Part shown: one piece after another, positions 50,525 to 59,474 of the stretch | How the letters are laid out: the number at the start of each line of letters is the position of its first letter | How positions within the stretch are numbered: the first letter of the stretch is position 1 | NCBI RefSeq assembly: GCF_009818105.1 | Contig: NZ_CP046564.1 | Span: 3,224,001 to 3,288,000 of the forward strand | Direction of reading: 5' to 3' | Length of the DNA: 64,000 nucleotides | Origin: Bacillus sp. N1-1 | GTDB lineage: Bacteria; Bacillota; Bacilli; Bacillales; Guptibacillaceae | Notes under the pieces: generated by a model | What the model saw: only the letters and a program-made list of their open reading frames with translations | The model's database searches: none | Told to the model about the DNA's origin: nothing | Made by a program: the position numbers and the translations under genes

Positions 50525-51691
50525 CTATTCCTGATTTCTCTTTAAGGAAAAATGACGTCTATACGTCACCATTCGCCATAACCATTCAATCGGACCGTAA
50601 CGATATTTCAAAAGCCACCATCGACTAAAAGCGATCTGCAACAAGAAAATGCCTAGTAATAATAGAATGCCTGTCCTAACCTCAATTTCTCCATATAAAC
50701 TCAGACCATAGCTATAAAAAATGAGCGTGCTTACAATTGACTGGAACAAGTAATTTGTTAGCGCCATTTTCCCAACCCACTCAAGGGGCTTTAGCGTTTT
50801 TCCCGAATAGTAAATGAGAGCAATAGCCGACATATAAAAAAGAGAAACAAGCGGTCCACCAAGACTATCTTGAAGATGAGAAAATGCATAAGAATCAAAC
50901 ACAAAAGGCGAAATCTTTACAATAAAGCCGATTGCTCCAATAAAAAACAATTTTCTCACAAGTAACAAATTGTTCTGTTTCCCATTAAACCACCCTTCTT
51001 TCGCAAAAGCGGCACCTATTAGAAAGTAAGGGAAAATCGAAAATAAGAGAAACACACCATTTATCCCACCATTCACATAAGTCCAATCACTCAAGCGTTG
51101 ATTTAAAATTTCCATATAGCTACCTGATCCATAAATGAGAAGTGACTGTTGTATCGCTTCAGGATTATGCGAAGTAAACTCATCTCCGTTAAATGGCAAT
51201 AGTAATAAAAAGAAAACAAGGGCATAAAACAGCCACATACCAATCCCGATTTGTAACAAATGCTTCCCCTTTAGTTTGATAAAAAGAAGCAATAAAAAGC
51301 CACAAAGACTATATGTAAATAAAATATCGCCATGCCATATCAATACAAAATGCATAACGCCAAGGATAAACAGGAAAACCAACCGCCTAACCATAACCGG
51401 AAGAAATCGGGTACTACGAGCAATCAGACGATTTTGTAGAATAATAAATCCATAACCAAACAAAAACGAAAATAAGGGATAGAAACTTGCTTGTGCGAGA
51501 ACATCAATCATGTTCATGGAGAATTGATTCCATTGATTCCCCCAGTAGCTCAACTGATCGATGTACATCCATGGTGAATGGAAATCAATCATGTTCACAA
51601 AAAAGATACCGAGTAACGCGAGGCCACGCATCGCATCAATGGATTGAATCCTTTCATTCGTAGGTGTGGGAACTGCTGTTAATTTAGTCAA
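50525..51691 (-). CDS. DUF418 family membrane protein (YeiB-like)
   Basis: A 388-residue polytopic membrane protein (about 10 spans). The N-terminal RIQSIDAMRGLALLGIFFVN, FYPLFSFLFGYGF and the C-terminal GKMALTNYLFQS with SRWWLLKYRYGPIEWLWRM are the standard DUF418 blocks. ATG 51691 after GAGGAGTAAG. It ends 11 bases before the HD hydrolase start. Relatives are related to acyltransferases in fold; role unknown. Confidence 0.87.
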   Translation of the reverse strand: MTKLTAVPTPTNERIQSIDAMRGLALLGIFFVNMIDFHSPWMYIDQLSYWGNQWNQFSMNMIDVLAQASFYPLFSFLFGYGFIILQNRLIARSTRFLPVMVRRLVFLFILGVMHFVLIWHGDILFTYSLCGFLLLLFIKLKGKHLLQIGIGMWLFYALVFFLLLLPFNGDEFTSHNPEAIQQSLLIYGSGSYMEILNQRLSDWTYVNGGINGVFLLFSIFPYFLIGAAFAKEGWFNGKQNNLLLVRKLFFIGAIGFIVKISPFVFDSYAFSHLQDSLGGPLVSLFYMSAIALIYYSGKTLKPLEWVGKMALTNYLFQSIVSTLIFYSYGLSLYGEIEVRTGILLLLGIFLLQIAFSRWWLLKYRYGPIEWLWRMVTYRRHFSLKRNQE

Positions 51692-51912
51692 CTTACTCCT
51701 CTTTTCATTCTAATGATATTCCTCTAAGAACTCGTTCCATATAAATCAAACATTATCCTTCTTTAGTCATTCTATAAACGAAATTAACTTGGTAATGTTG
51801 TTTGCCACCGTACGAGCTTATGAGTTATTTTTATATAATTTAAGGAAAATCTACCAAGTTTGGTTAAATCTATTCTATAATAGAAACAAACACAAATTAT
51901 GGAAATTTATTA

Positions 51913-51939
51913 TGAAACCCTTCGCGCACGTTACTCGTC
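51913..51939 (+). promoter_or_regulatory. Candidate autoregulated ECF-sigma promoter
   Basis: TGAAAC (51913-51918), 17 bases, CGTC (51936-51939). Bacillus ECF sigma promoters have TGAAAC ... CGTC/CGTA with 16-17 bases. Transcription would begin near 51946, upstream of the AAGGAGG at 51957-51963 that serves the sigma gene. Confidence 0.6.
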
Positions 51940-51974
51940 TTTTATTTGAAGGGCCGAAGGAGGAAAACGCAACC

Positions 51975-52505
51975 TTGGGGAACAAAGAACCAACCAACCA
52001 CCTTGATCTTACCAATAAGGAAGCGGTCCTTGAAACAATTATGGATGAATATGGCGAAAGTGTTGTCTGGCTTGCTTTTAGCTACTTAAAAGATAAAGGT
52101 AAGGCAGAAGATATTGCTCAAGAAGTGTTTATTATTTGCTATACGAAACTAGACACTTTTAATGTGAAATCTTCTCTTAAATCCTGGGTCCTAACCATTA
52201 CTGCCAATAAATGCAAAGATGTTCTCAAAAGCTGGGCTTATCGTAACATCACCTTCGCTCAATCACTTTTAAGTACATTTAAACACTCTGCTTCTGAACC
52301 CGATATGGTGCTCATTGGCTCAGAAGAGAATAATGAACTTGCATTAAACATTCTTAAGCTTCCTACCAAATATCGCGAGGTTATCTTTCTTCATTATTTT
52401 GAAGATTTGAAAGTACAAGAAATCAGTGAACTGCTTTCCATTAATGAAAACTCCGTTAAAACAAGATTACGACGTGCCAGAATGCTTCTTAAAGAAATGT
52501 ACTAG
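51975..52505 (+). CDS. ECF-type RNA polymerase sigma factor
   Basis: A sigma-70 family factor with region 2 (VVWLAFSYLKDKGKAEDIAQEVFI) and region 4 (LPTKYREVIFLHYFEDLKVQEISELLSI then RRARMLLKE) and no region 3. The frame is open back to 51789, but the best site is AAGGAGG at 51957-51963, which sets TTG 51975 (176 residues, the normal ECF size). ATG 51912 lacks a site and would lie within the TGAAAC-N17-CGTC promoter. It is followed 11 bases later by a membrane protein likely to be its anti-sigma factor. The signal and regulon are unknown. Confidence 0.85.
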   Translation: MGNKEPTNHLDLTNKEAVLETIMDEYGESVVWLAFSYLKDKGKAEDIAQEVFIICYTKLDTFNVKSSLKSWVLTITANKCKDVLKSWAYRNITFAQSLLSTFKHSASEPDMVLIGSEENNELALNILKLPTKYREVIFLHYFEDLKVQEISELLSINENSVKTRLRRARMLLKEMY

Positions 52506-52516
52506 GGAGGGTCACG

Positions 52517-53122
52517 ATGGAGAAATATTTAAAGAACCTTCGCACTAGGTTGCTTGATACAAAGGCTGTTACTTTTACTCATTCCCATAAAGACAATGTT
52601 TGGAAAACAGTTAAGAAAGATACTCCTCCAATAAAGAAAAGTAGTTTTGGAATAGTGTTACATCAAAAAGCCCCTGCTCTTCTTACTTATTTTACTCTTC
52701 TATTTCTGCTCGTGGGAACCGGATTATTTGCCGCATATGAGATTGGCATTTTGCCAGAAAAGAATTCCGCTAACGTCCACTCGATTACGGAAGAAGACTT
52801 ATATAATAACGTCTTACACTCAGCATCACTCATAAATAATGCCGATGATGAAGAAAAAATCCGCTCGATTGCCCTTTCTTACTTAGCCAACTATGATAAT
52901 TGGAAAATCAGCAACCCAGAAGCTTTCTATGAGGAACAGCCTGCGATTCTTGCTCAAGGTAGAATTACAGAAGGTTATTTTGAAAAAATGACGTTTAGTA
53001 TATGGATTGAACCAGCAACAGGTCTTCCTCTCAATTTTGTTATTCGCAACCAACAAAGCAGCGTTCTTGAAGAGTTCACCTTACCAGGCGAAGCGCTCGC
53101 ACAGGTTGAGCAACAAAAATAA
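52517..53122 (+). CDS. Probable membrane anti-sigma factor
   Basis: A 201-residue single-span protein: cytoplasmic N-terminus (1-52, basic), one membrane helix (PALLTYFTLLFLLVGTGLFAAY, ~53-74) and an outer domain of ~125 residues (EEDLYNNVLHSASLINNADD ... IWIEPATGLPLNFVIRN). Position directly after the ECF sigma gene and topology fit an anti-sigma factor of the RsiX/RsiV type, but no known zinc or DUF signature is seen. ATG 52517 after AGGGAGGGTCACG. A terminator follows. Confidence 0.75.
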   Translation: MEKYLKNLRTRLLDTKAVTFTHSHKDNVWKTVKKDTPPIKKSSFGIVLHQKAPALLTYFTLLFLLVGTGLFAAYEIGILPEKNSANVHSITEEDLYNNVLHSASLINNADDEEKIRSIALSYLANYDNWKISNPEAFYEEQPAILAQGRITEGYFEKMTFSIWIEPATGLPLNFVIRNQQSSVLEEFTLPGEALAQVEQQK

Positions 53123-53156
53123 AGGCATCCGATACTTTGTCGGATGCCTTTCTATG
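53121..53156. terminator. Bidirectional terminator (53.1 kb)
   Basis: AAAGGCATCCGA-TACTTTG-TCGGATGCCTTT between the anti-sigma gene and the leftward DUF2254 gene. Confidence 0.86.
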
Positions 53157-54449
53157 TTATTTACATACATCATTTAACACTTCTGAAGTATGGAGAAGAA
53201 ACTCACGGTCAAGATCTGGTAGCTCATTTAGATCAATGCTAGTTAATAAATATTGATGAAACCGCTGAACATCTGCTTTGATTTCCTTACGTTGCCCATC
53301 TGCGGTTAAAATGAGTGCATCAAGTATGCCATTTAACATGGATACATCATCTTTTCCATAATGACGTATTTGATAGAACGATTTATAAAGATATTGAAAG
53401 AACGGTTTTGGAGTTGATAGAACGCGAAGGTTTCTTTCTTTATCAAAAAAAGCTTCTTTTGGATCATAAGTATGGCCGATTTTTGAAAGAATCGTACCAA
53501 TCCGGTTCGTACAGTTAACTGCTGTATGCGGATCATTCACAGATGGCGATATTGCTCTAAGCGCGATGTCTACAAGCTTTTGTATTGAAAACTCCAGGTC
53601 CTGATCATTGATTCTTTCCGTTCCGATCGCAATTGAATTTAAGAAAGTGTCAGCAGAAAAAGTGGAAGAACCTTTCATCCACACCGTTGCGATTCTAGAG
53701 CCTTCCTTTACGTAATTCCCTACATCAGAATTAAGTCGAATAATGCTTTCATTTTGAGTGGCGAGATCGACTAATTTCGAGTAAGGGATTTGCTGAATAT
53801 AGCCCATCTTATTACTATATATCGGCATACCATCTTCTTCTCTTAGTTCACTTTCTTCCCAGCGATCCCACTTCTCGAACGTCTCACCTTCGTAAAGTTC
53901 ACTTTTCTTTTCAACTAGATAAAGAGATCTTCTTGTGATTTTTTCAATTAAGTTATTTACCTGAACAAACGTGGCAGAATGATGAATAAATAAGATGAAG
54001 AACAGTAAACAAGTAATCGCAAGAATCACAGTTAAAAGTGGTGATAGAATAATCCGGCTGTCTTTACCTGTTAAAAGAAGCATGTTCACAAGTGCAAAAA
54101 CAAATCCTGCCACAAAAACGCCAAGTACATGTTGAGTAAAACGATCCGAAATAAAATCCTGTAATGTTCTCGGAGAAAATTGTGATGAATAAGTCGTCAG
54201 CACGACCATAATGGATGAAAATGAGATCGTCGTCATTGTTAAAATAGCTGTTATAAGCGGAGCGTAGATTGACTGTGCAAGTTTTTCAGTTGCAAGAAAC
54301 AGCTTAGGTAATGTTCCTTGAAGCTGAGAAACATACATGATGTCTATCCATGTACTGAGTCCTACTATCGCCAAAGAAATAAGGCCGTATATGACTGGCA
54401 GAAACCAGAAACTATTACGCAGGTGAATCGAAGTTTTAGAATAATTCAT
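53157..54449 (-). CDS. DUF2254 family membrane protein
   Basis: A 430-residue protein: four membrane helices (residues 15-175) followed by a soluble domain. Typical DUF2254 stretches are TTISFSSIMVVLTTYSSQFSPR, FVAGFVFAL, and in the soluble part YIQQIPYSKLVDLA and IALRAISPSVNDPHTAVNCT. ATG 54449 has no strong ribosome binding site (GACTTTAACGA precedes it). Family function is not established. Confidence 0.86.
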   Translation of the reverse strand: MNYSKTSIHLRNSFWFLPVIYGLISLAIVGLSTWIDIMYVSQLQGTLPKLFLATEKLAQSIYAPLITAILTMTTISFSSIMVVLTTYSSQFSPRTLQDFISDRFTQHVLGVFVAGFVFALVNMLLLTGKDSRIILSPLLTVILAITCLLFFILFIHHSATFVQVNNLIEKITRRSLYLVEKKSELYEGETFEKWDRWEESELREEDGMPIYSNKMGYIQQIPYSKLVDLATQNESIIRLNSDVGNYVKEGSRIATVWMKGSSTFSADTFLNSIAIGTERINDQDLEFSIQKLVDIALRAISPSVNDPHTAVNCTNRIGTILSKIGHTYDPKEAFFDKERNLRVLSTPKPFFQYLYKSFYQIRHYGKDDVSMLNGILDALILTADGQRKEIKADVQRFHQYLLTSIDLNELPDLDREFLLHTSEVLNDVCK

Positions 54450-54565
54450 TCGTTAAAGTCCTCTTTCACTATTATGTCATCTAACTCTTGTTCCCTCTTT
54501 CGATCATCCTAATCACTTCATATGAAGATGGAGAACTTTTTTACGGGGAAATCGTTCTCTTCATA

Positions 54566-55126
54566 TTAGTAAATGAAAGGGAGCAGTCGGTACCTTTCTT
54601 TTCCCCATTCTTGATAAGTTTCCCCAACAGAATCGTAGAGCATTCTTTCTTCGATGCGAATTCGATAAAGAAGAGCGGGAACAAGCAAAAAAAATGATAA
54701 TACCACCCCTCCCCAGGTACCTATGTAGATTGGCAACCCAACTAAAGTAAGAAGCAACCCAGTGTATAAGGGATGACGCAATAAACGATAAGGACCTGAA
54801 CTGACGAGGTCGACTTTTCGCTCCACGATCACGTTTCTCGAAAAAAAACGCCCTAGCTCTTGAATTCCCCAATACCTTAAACCAATTCCACTTCCATATA
54901 GAAGTACCCCTAGCAATTGAGTAAACGGTGATTCATTAAAAATGAAAAGATTACGTTCACTAAAGATAATGGAACCCACAATCGCTAAACTAATCATACA
55001 AAGAATCCAAACAAAAGATCGCTTTTCAGAAGATGATGATTCCGTACTCTTTTTCCCTCGTTTCATCACAAACTCGCTAATCCATAAAACAGTCAATAAA
55101 ACGAATAGTACATTGATTATGAACAT
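54566..55126 (-). CDS. ICMT/PEMT-family integral membrane methyltransferase
   Basis: A 186-residue membrane protein of the isoprenylcysteine carboxyl-methyltransferase-like family. C-terminal hallmark blocks: GLRYWGIQELGRFF, LVSSGPYRLLRHPLYTG (SAM-site), and RIRIEERML ... YQEWGKERYRLLP. Four or five membrane spans. ATG 55126 after AAAGGGTGGTGGC. The substrate in bacteria is unknown; lipids or quinone-like molecules are candidates. Confidence 0.85.
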   Translation of the reverse strand: MFIINVLFVLLTVLWISEFVMKRGKKSTESSSSEKRSFVWILCMISLAIVGSIIFSERNLFIFNESPFTQLLGVLLYGSGIGLRYWGIQELGRFFSRNVIVERKVDLVSSGPYRLLRHPLYTGLLLTLVGLPIYIGTWGGVVLSFFLLVPALLYRIRIEERMLYDSVGETYQEWGKERYRLLPFIY

Positions 55127-55540
55127 GCCACCACCCTTTCAACATCTTTATCAGCAGTATACCAGAGTTCTTTCCTTACTGACTGATACGTGTATGTTTC
55201 TTTTTGCATAATGCTTAACATTTATACACACCAACACAATGTAAGCCCTTACATGAAGGCGAATCCACCTAATAACTACATACAGCGAAACGAATAAAAT
55301 GGGTTAAATTGTATATTAATCCGTTTTTTCAGTCCTTATATACCGTGATAAGCAAGCCTCTCATCTTCTAAGCCTATGTGAAATGAGTTTAGAGCGAGCA
55401 TCGTCCGTATTCGTAGTTATTCTCCTTGTATTCGGACTATTTGGGCGTGTCGTGTTGTCACGACATGTCCGTTTGTTATACTCGTAGAGTCAATTGATTA
55501 AAGCAATCACACATTTAACGGCAAGTTATATAGGAGTGAA
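55127..55540. other. Intergenic region between the ICMT-like gene and proB
   Basis: About 410 bases with no supported gene. It holds the proB promoter at its right end, an inverted repeat GTCCG ... CGGAC (about 55409-55438), and the small palindrome GTCGTG-TTGT-CACGAC (55449-55464), which overlaps the -35 box. I found no T-box, although T-box control of proBA is known in some Bacillus species. Confidence 0.6.
55455..55482 (+). promoter_or_regulatory. proBA promoter
   Basis: TTGTCA (55455-55460), 16 bases, TATACT (55477-55482). A palindrome (GTCGTG/CACGAC) covers the -35 box and could be an operator. Confidence 0.6.
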
Positions 55541-56686
55541 ATGATGAATCTAAACGACGAAAAGAAACGAATCGTAATTAAAATCGGAAGCAGCTCACTA
55601 ACGAGTAGACTAGGTGACATTAGCCGCAGAAAACTAGAACGACTAGTGGATGATATTGTCATGTTAAAAGATGAAGGTCATGAAGTTCTTCTTGTTTCAT
55701 CAGGAGCAGTAGCCGCTGGTTACCGCCGTCTTGGGTGCCTTGAACGGCCAACATCACTTTCAGAAAAGCAGGCCGCTGCATCAATCGGTCAGGGGCTGTT
55801 AATGGAAGCTTATTCAGAACGCTTCATATCTCACGGCTATACTGCTTCACAAATTCTGATTACGCGCAGTGACTTTTCTGATCGCAAAAGATACAATAAC
55901 GCACGCAACACAATTAATGTTCTATTAGAAAGAGGAATTGTTCCAATCGTCAATGAAAATGACACAGTAACAGTTGAACGTTTGAAATTTGGAGATAATG
56001 ATACCCTTTCAGCTAAAGTTGCTGCACTTGTAAGTGCCGATCAACTTATCATTCTATCTGATATAGACGGTCTTTATAGTGATGATCCGAGAAAGAATCC
56101 AGATGCGAAACTATTGGAGCATGTTACTGAAATTACACCTGAAATCGAAGACTCTGCCGGTGAACCTGGTAGCTCTGTCGGAACCGGCGGCATGAGATCC
56201 AAAATTGATGCTGTGAAAATTGCTATGGCATCAGGTACACCTTCTTTCTTAGGTAACGCTACAACAAAAGGAATTATTTATAATGCGGTTCACCAAACCG
56301 CAACAGGAACGTACTTCACACCTGAAGGTCAAGCTGAGCTTGATAATAAGAAACAATGGATTGCCTTTAATTCCGGTCCTGAAGGTGAAGTGATCGTGAC
56401 AGATAAAGCAAGCTCTGAGATCTCTGAACACGAACGTAGCTTACAACCTGTAGGCGTGCATTACGTACACGGACACTTCAAGCCAGGAGCTGTTGTGAAA
56501 CTAACAGACATGGATGGAGAAGAAATCGGTCTTGGCGTTACGAACTACTCTTCCAAGCATTTGAAAATGATTAAAGGACTTTCAACTGAAGAAATTTCCG
56601 AGCTTATTGATATTTCAGTGAAAGAAGCCGTTCATATTAATGATTTTGTTTATCACGATCAGCTAGCTATTCCACTCGGCTCGTAA
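55541..56686 (+). CDS. proB: Glutamate 5-kinase
   Basis: A 381-residue enzyme that phosphorylates glutamate, the first step of proline synthesis. Amino-acid-kinase domain: KIGSSSLTSRLG near the N-terminus, SSGAVAAG near 52-59, NENDTV near 147-152, and GTGGMRSKIDA near 215. A C-terminal PUA domain (from ~residue 280) is present, as in full-length biosynthetic ProB. ATG 55541 (or 55544) after AGGAGTGA. It forms an operon with proA 29 bases downstream. Confidence 0.95.
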   Translation: MMNLNDEKKRIVIKIGSSSLTSRLGDISRRKLERLVDDIVMLKDEGHEVLLVSSGAVAAGYRRLGCLERPTSLSEKQAAASIGQGLLMEAYSERFISHGYTASQILITRSDFSDRKRYNNARNTINVLLERGIVPIVNENDTVTVERLKFGDNDTLSAKVAALVSADQLIILSDIDGLYSDDPRKNPDAKLLEHVTEITPEIEDSAGEPGSSVGTGGMRSKIDAVKIAMASGTPSFLGNATTKGIIYNAVHQTATGTYFTPEGQAELDNKKQWIAFNSGPEGEVIVTDKASSEISEHERSLQPVGVHYVHGHFKPGAVVKLTDMDGEEIGLGVTNYSSKHLKMIKGLSTEEISELIDISVKEAVHINDFVYHDQLAIPLGS

Positions 56687-56715
56687 TAAAATAGAAGAAA
56701 AAATATAGGAGGCGT

Positions 56716-57984
56716 TTGATGACTACTCTCGATCCAATTAAAGTTAATGTAAAAGAACAAGCAAAGCAGGCACAGGGGGCTTCCAAAACCCTCTCCCTGC
56801 TAACAACTGAGGAAAAAAACCAGGCGTTGCTCATTATTGCAGATGAACTTGAGAAAGAAACGGACTATATTCTAAACGAAAACAAAAAAGATCTTGAGCG
56901 TGGAAAAGAAAAAGGCTTTACAGAAGCGTTCATGGATCGTTTAAGTTTATCGAAAGAGCGTGTAAAAGACTTTGCTAACGGACTTCGTGAAGTAGCAGAC
57001 CTTGAGGATCCAGTTGGAGAGGTTATTTCTGATTGGTCCCTTGATAACGGGATGCAAGTGGAACAAGTTCGCGTTCCGCTAGGCGTCATTGGAATGATTT
57101 ATGAAGCACGTCCAAATGTAACTGTCGATGCAACTGGTCTTGCACTTAAATCAGGAAATGCGATTGTTCTAAAAGGTGGCTCTAACGCCCTTAACTCGAA
57201 TAAAGGAATTGTTCGCGTTATTCATGCAGCACTTCCAAAAACAAAAATTCCTGTAGAAGCCGTTCAACTAATTGCAACAACTGATCGCGAAGCAACGAGC
57301 CAACTCTTTACGATGAAAGAACACATTGATGTTCTCATTCCTCGTGGAGGCGGCGCTCTCATTAACACAGTTGTAAATAATGCAACTGTACCAGTACTTG
57401 AGACGGGTGTTGGAAACTGCCACATCTATTTTGATCAATCAGCAGAAGTTGACAAAGCCATTAACATTTTAATTAACGCGAAAACTGACCGCCCTGCGGT
57501 TTGTAATGCGGTTGAAACGCTTATCGTTCATAATAAATGGCTTGAAGAAAACCAAGAGACTCTTGAAAAAGCATTAGCTGAAAATAACATTAGCGTTCAC
57601 GGTGATGAACATATCGTAAACACGTTTAAAGATGCTGTCCTTGCTGACGAAGATGACTGGAGCAACGAATATCTTGGTCTTGAAATTGCAATCAAAACAG
57701 TCGAAAATACGCAAGAAGCTATCGATCATATTGAACAATATGGCACGAAACACTCTGAAGCGATTATTACAGAAGATGCAAAATCAGCTTCTCTATTCCG
57801 CAATCTTGTAGACGCAGCAGCTGTTTATCATAATGCATCAACTCGCTTTACAGATGGATCTGCTTTAGGCTTTGGTGCAGAAATCGGCATTTCGACACAA
57901 AAGCTACATGCGAGAGGTCCTATGGGACTACCTGCTTTAACTACGATTAAATATTGCATGACAGGTACAGGTCAAACTAGATAA
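56716..57984 (+). CDS. proA: Glutamate-5-semialdehyde dehydrogenase (gamma-glutamyl phosphate reductase)
   Basis: A 422-residue NADPH-dependent reductase forming glutamate semialdehyde from the ProB product. Visible blocks: VPLGVIGMIYEARPNVTVDA near residue 115, RGGGALIN near 210, VCNAVETLIVH with the catalytic Cys near 257, and DGSALGFGAEIGISTQKLHARGPMGL near the C-terminus. Start by ATG at 56716 or the adjacent ATG 56719 after GGAGGCGTTTG. It is coupled to proB; a terminator follows. Confidence 0.95.
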   Translation: MMTTLDPIKVNVKEQAKQAQGASKTLSLLTTEEKNQALLIIADELEKETDYILNENKKDLERGKEKGFTEAFMDRLSLSKERVKDFANGLREVADLEDPVGEVISDWSLDNGMQVEQVRVPLGVIGMIYEARPNVTVDATGLALKSGNAIVLKGGSNALNSNKGIVRVIHAALPKTKIPVEAVQLIATTDREATSQLFTMKEHIDVLIPRGGGALINTVVNNATVPVLETGVGNCHIYFDQSAEVDKAINILINAKTDRPAVCNAVETLIVHNKWLEENQETLEKALAENNISVHGDEHIVNTFKDAVLADEDDWSNEYLGLEIAIKTVENTQEAIDHIEQYGTKHSEAIITEDAKSASLFRNLVDAAAVYHNASTRFTDGSALGFGAEIGISTQKLHARGPMGLPALTTIKYCMTGTGQTR

Positions 57985-57993
57985 AGTTACTCT

Positions 57994-58029
57994 CTCCCAC
58001 CCTTTTAATGAAAGGGTGGGTTTTTTTGA
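57994..58029 (+). terminator. proBA terminator
   Basis: TCCCACCCTTT-TAATG-AAAGGGTGGG followed by TTTTTTT. Confidence 0.87.
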
Positions 58030-58171
58030 TGTACGTACAGAACTTATTCCCCTTCCTGATTAAATAAATTGCTCACTGCGCATACTACTAGATTGAGCAT
58101 AACTTTCGTTTATTTTATGAGTTGCCTTTATAATGATAACCATAAATGAGATCGTAGAGAGGATGACAGGA

Positions 58172-59281
58172 ATGAACCACAACAAATTATTTACATCAGC
58201 AAAACTTGGAAAGCTTTCACTAAAAAATCGATTTATCGTCGCACCTATGACTCGCATTACCGCAACTGATGACGGAAGTGCCACCACGACCATGCGCGAT
58301 TACTATGAACGTTTTGCAAAAGGAGGGTTCAGTGCTGTTATCACTGAAGGCATCTATACAGATGAACTTTACAGCCAGGGCTACTTAAATCAGCCTGGTT
58401 TAACCAACCATAATCACATAGAAACGTGGAAAAACGTAACTTCATCCGTACATGAATACGGAACTTCAATCATTGCTCAACTTATGCATGCAGGGGGCCA
58501 AAGTCAGGGGAATGCCTACACAGATGTCACAGTAGCTCCTTCAAATATCCCACCAAAAGGAGAGCAACTTGGATTTTATGGAGGATCAGGCTCTTTCAAA
58601 ACACCAAAACCTCTTTCTTTAGATGAAATAAAGGAAATAAGGCACTCATTTAAAAAAGCAGCTCGTCATGCGAGAGAAGCAGGATTTGATGGTGTTGAAA
58701 TTCATGGCGCAAACGGCTATCTACTTGATCAATTTTTAACAGACTATTTAAACGAGCGTGAAGATGAATATGGTGGATCGCTTGAAAACCGTCTAAAGCT
58801 TTTAGTGGAAGTGATCGAAGATGTTCGAAATGAAGTTGGAATGGACTTTACTGTTGGCATTCGTTTATCTCAAATTAAAGTTGCTGACCCAGCCTATAAA
58901 TGGCCTGAAGGAGAAAAATCAGCGAAGGTCATCTTTTCAACGCTAGAAAAAGAACTTGATTATATTCACGTAACAGAGCCTGATGGCACTCAACCTGCTT
59001 TTGGAGACGGTACTAAATCATTAGCTGCTGCTGCAAAAGCATATAGCTCCATACCTGTCATTGCAAATGGACAGCTAGGTGATCCTGATAAAGCAAGTAA
59101 CCTTATCGAAAAGGAAGAAGCTGATTTTGTTAGTCTTGGTACAGGCGCTCTTGCTAACCCTGATTACCCAAATCGCCTTTTAAACGGAAAAGAATTAAAA
59201 GTGTTTGATTTTGAAAGTACTCTCCTTCCTCTTGCTTATATTAAAGAACATGAAATTAAAGAAGATATTATAAGAGACTAA
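58172..59281 (+). CDS. Old Yellow Enzyme-type NADH:flavin oxidoreductase
   Basis: A 369-residue FMN-dependent TIM-barrel ene-reductase-like enzyme. N-terminal KNRFIVAPMTR, QLMHAGGQ near residue 103, the family signature EIHGANGYLLDQFL and DEYGGSLENRLKLL near 175-210, and the C-terminal GTGALANPDYPNRL. Start ATG 58172 (MNHNKLFTSAKLG) has GAGAGG at about 9 bases; ATG 58163 lies in that site. The natural substrate is not evident. It is a single gene with a terminator. Confidence 0.88.
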   Translation: MNHNKLFTSAKLGKLSLKNRFIVAPMTRITATDDGSATTTMRDYYERFAKGGFSAVITEGIYTDELYSQGYLNQPGLTNHNHIETWKNVTSSVHEYGTSIIAQLMHAGGQSQGNAYTDVTVAPSNIPPKGEQLGFYGGSGSFKTPKPLSLDEIKEIRHSFKKAARHAREAGFDGVEIHGANGYLLDQFLTDYLNEREDEYGGSLENRLKLLVEVIEDVRNEVGMDFTVGIRLSQIKVADPAYKWPEGEKSAKVIFSTLEKELDYIHVTEPDGTQPAFGDGTKSLAAAAKAYSSIPVIANGQLGDPDKASNLIEKEEADFVSLGTGALANPDYPNRLLNGKELKVFDFESTLLPLAYIKEHEIKEDIIRD

Positions 59282-59287
59282 CGACTA

Positions 59288-59330
59288 AGAGATCCCACTC
59301 CTTGCATTTGGAGTGGGATCTCTTAAATTA
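59288..59330 (+). terminator. Terminator after the OYE gene
   Basis: TAAGAGATCCCACTCC ... GGAGTGGGATCTCTTA, long arms with a short T-run. Confidence 0.78.
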
Positions 59331-59474
59331 TTCTTTTTATTCCACATTCAACAATAGGACTATGATTGTAACTCGGCGTCCATACAAACCGAAAGACTCT
59401 TATAACCTCTTTTACTTTGTTCGGACCTTCAACTAAAGTACACTAGAATTATGACGAACAAAGGAGGAAGCAAC

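Noticed and set aside
55127..55540. T-box leader for proBA
   Set aside because: No T-box consensus, specifier loop or terminator/antiterminator pair is visible; only a promoter and small palindromes.
58060..58293. Minus-strand open frame over the start of the OYE gene
   Set aside because: It is antisense to a strongly conserved coding sequence and lacks a ribosome binding site.
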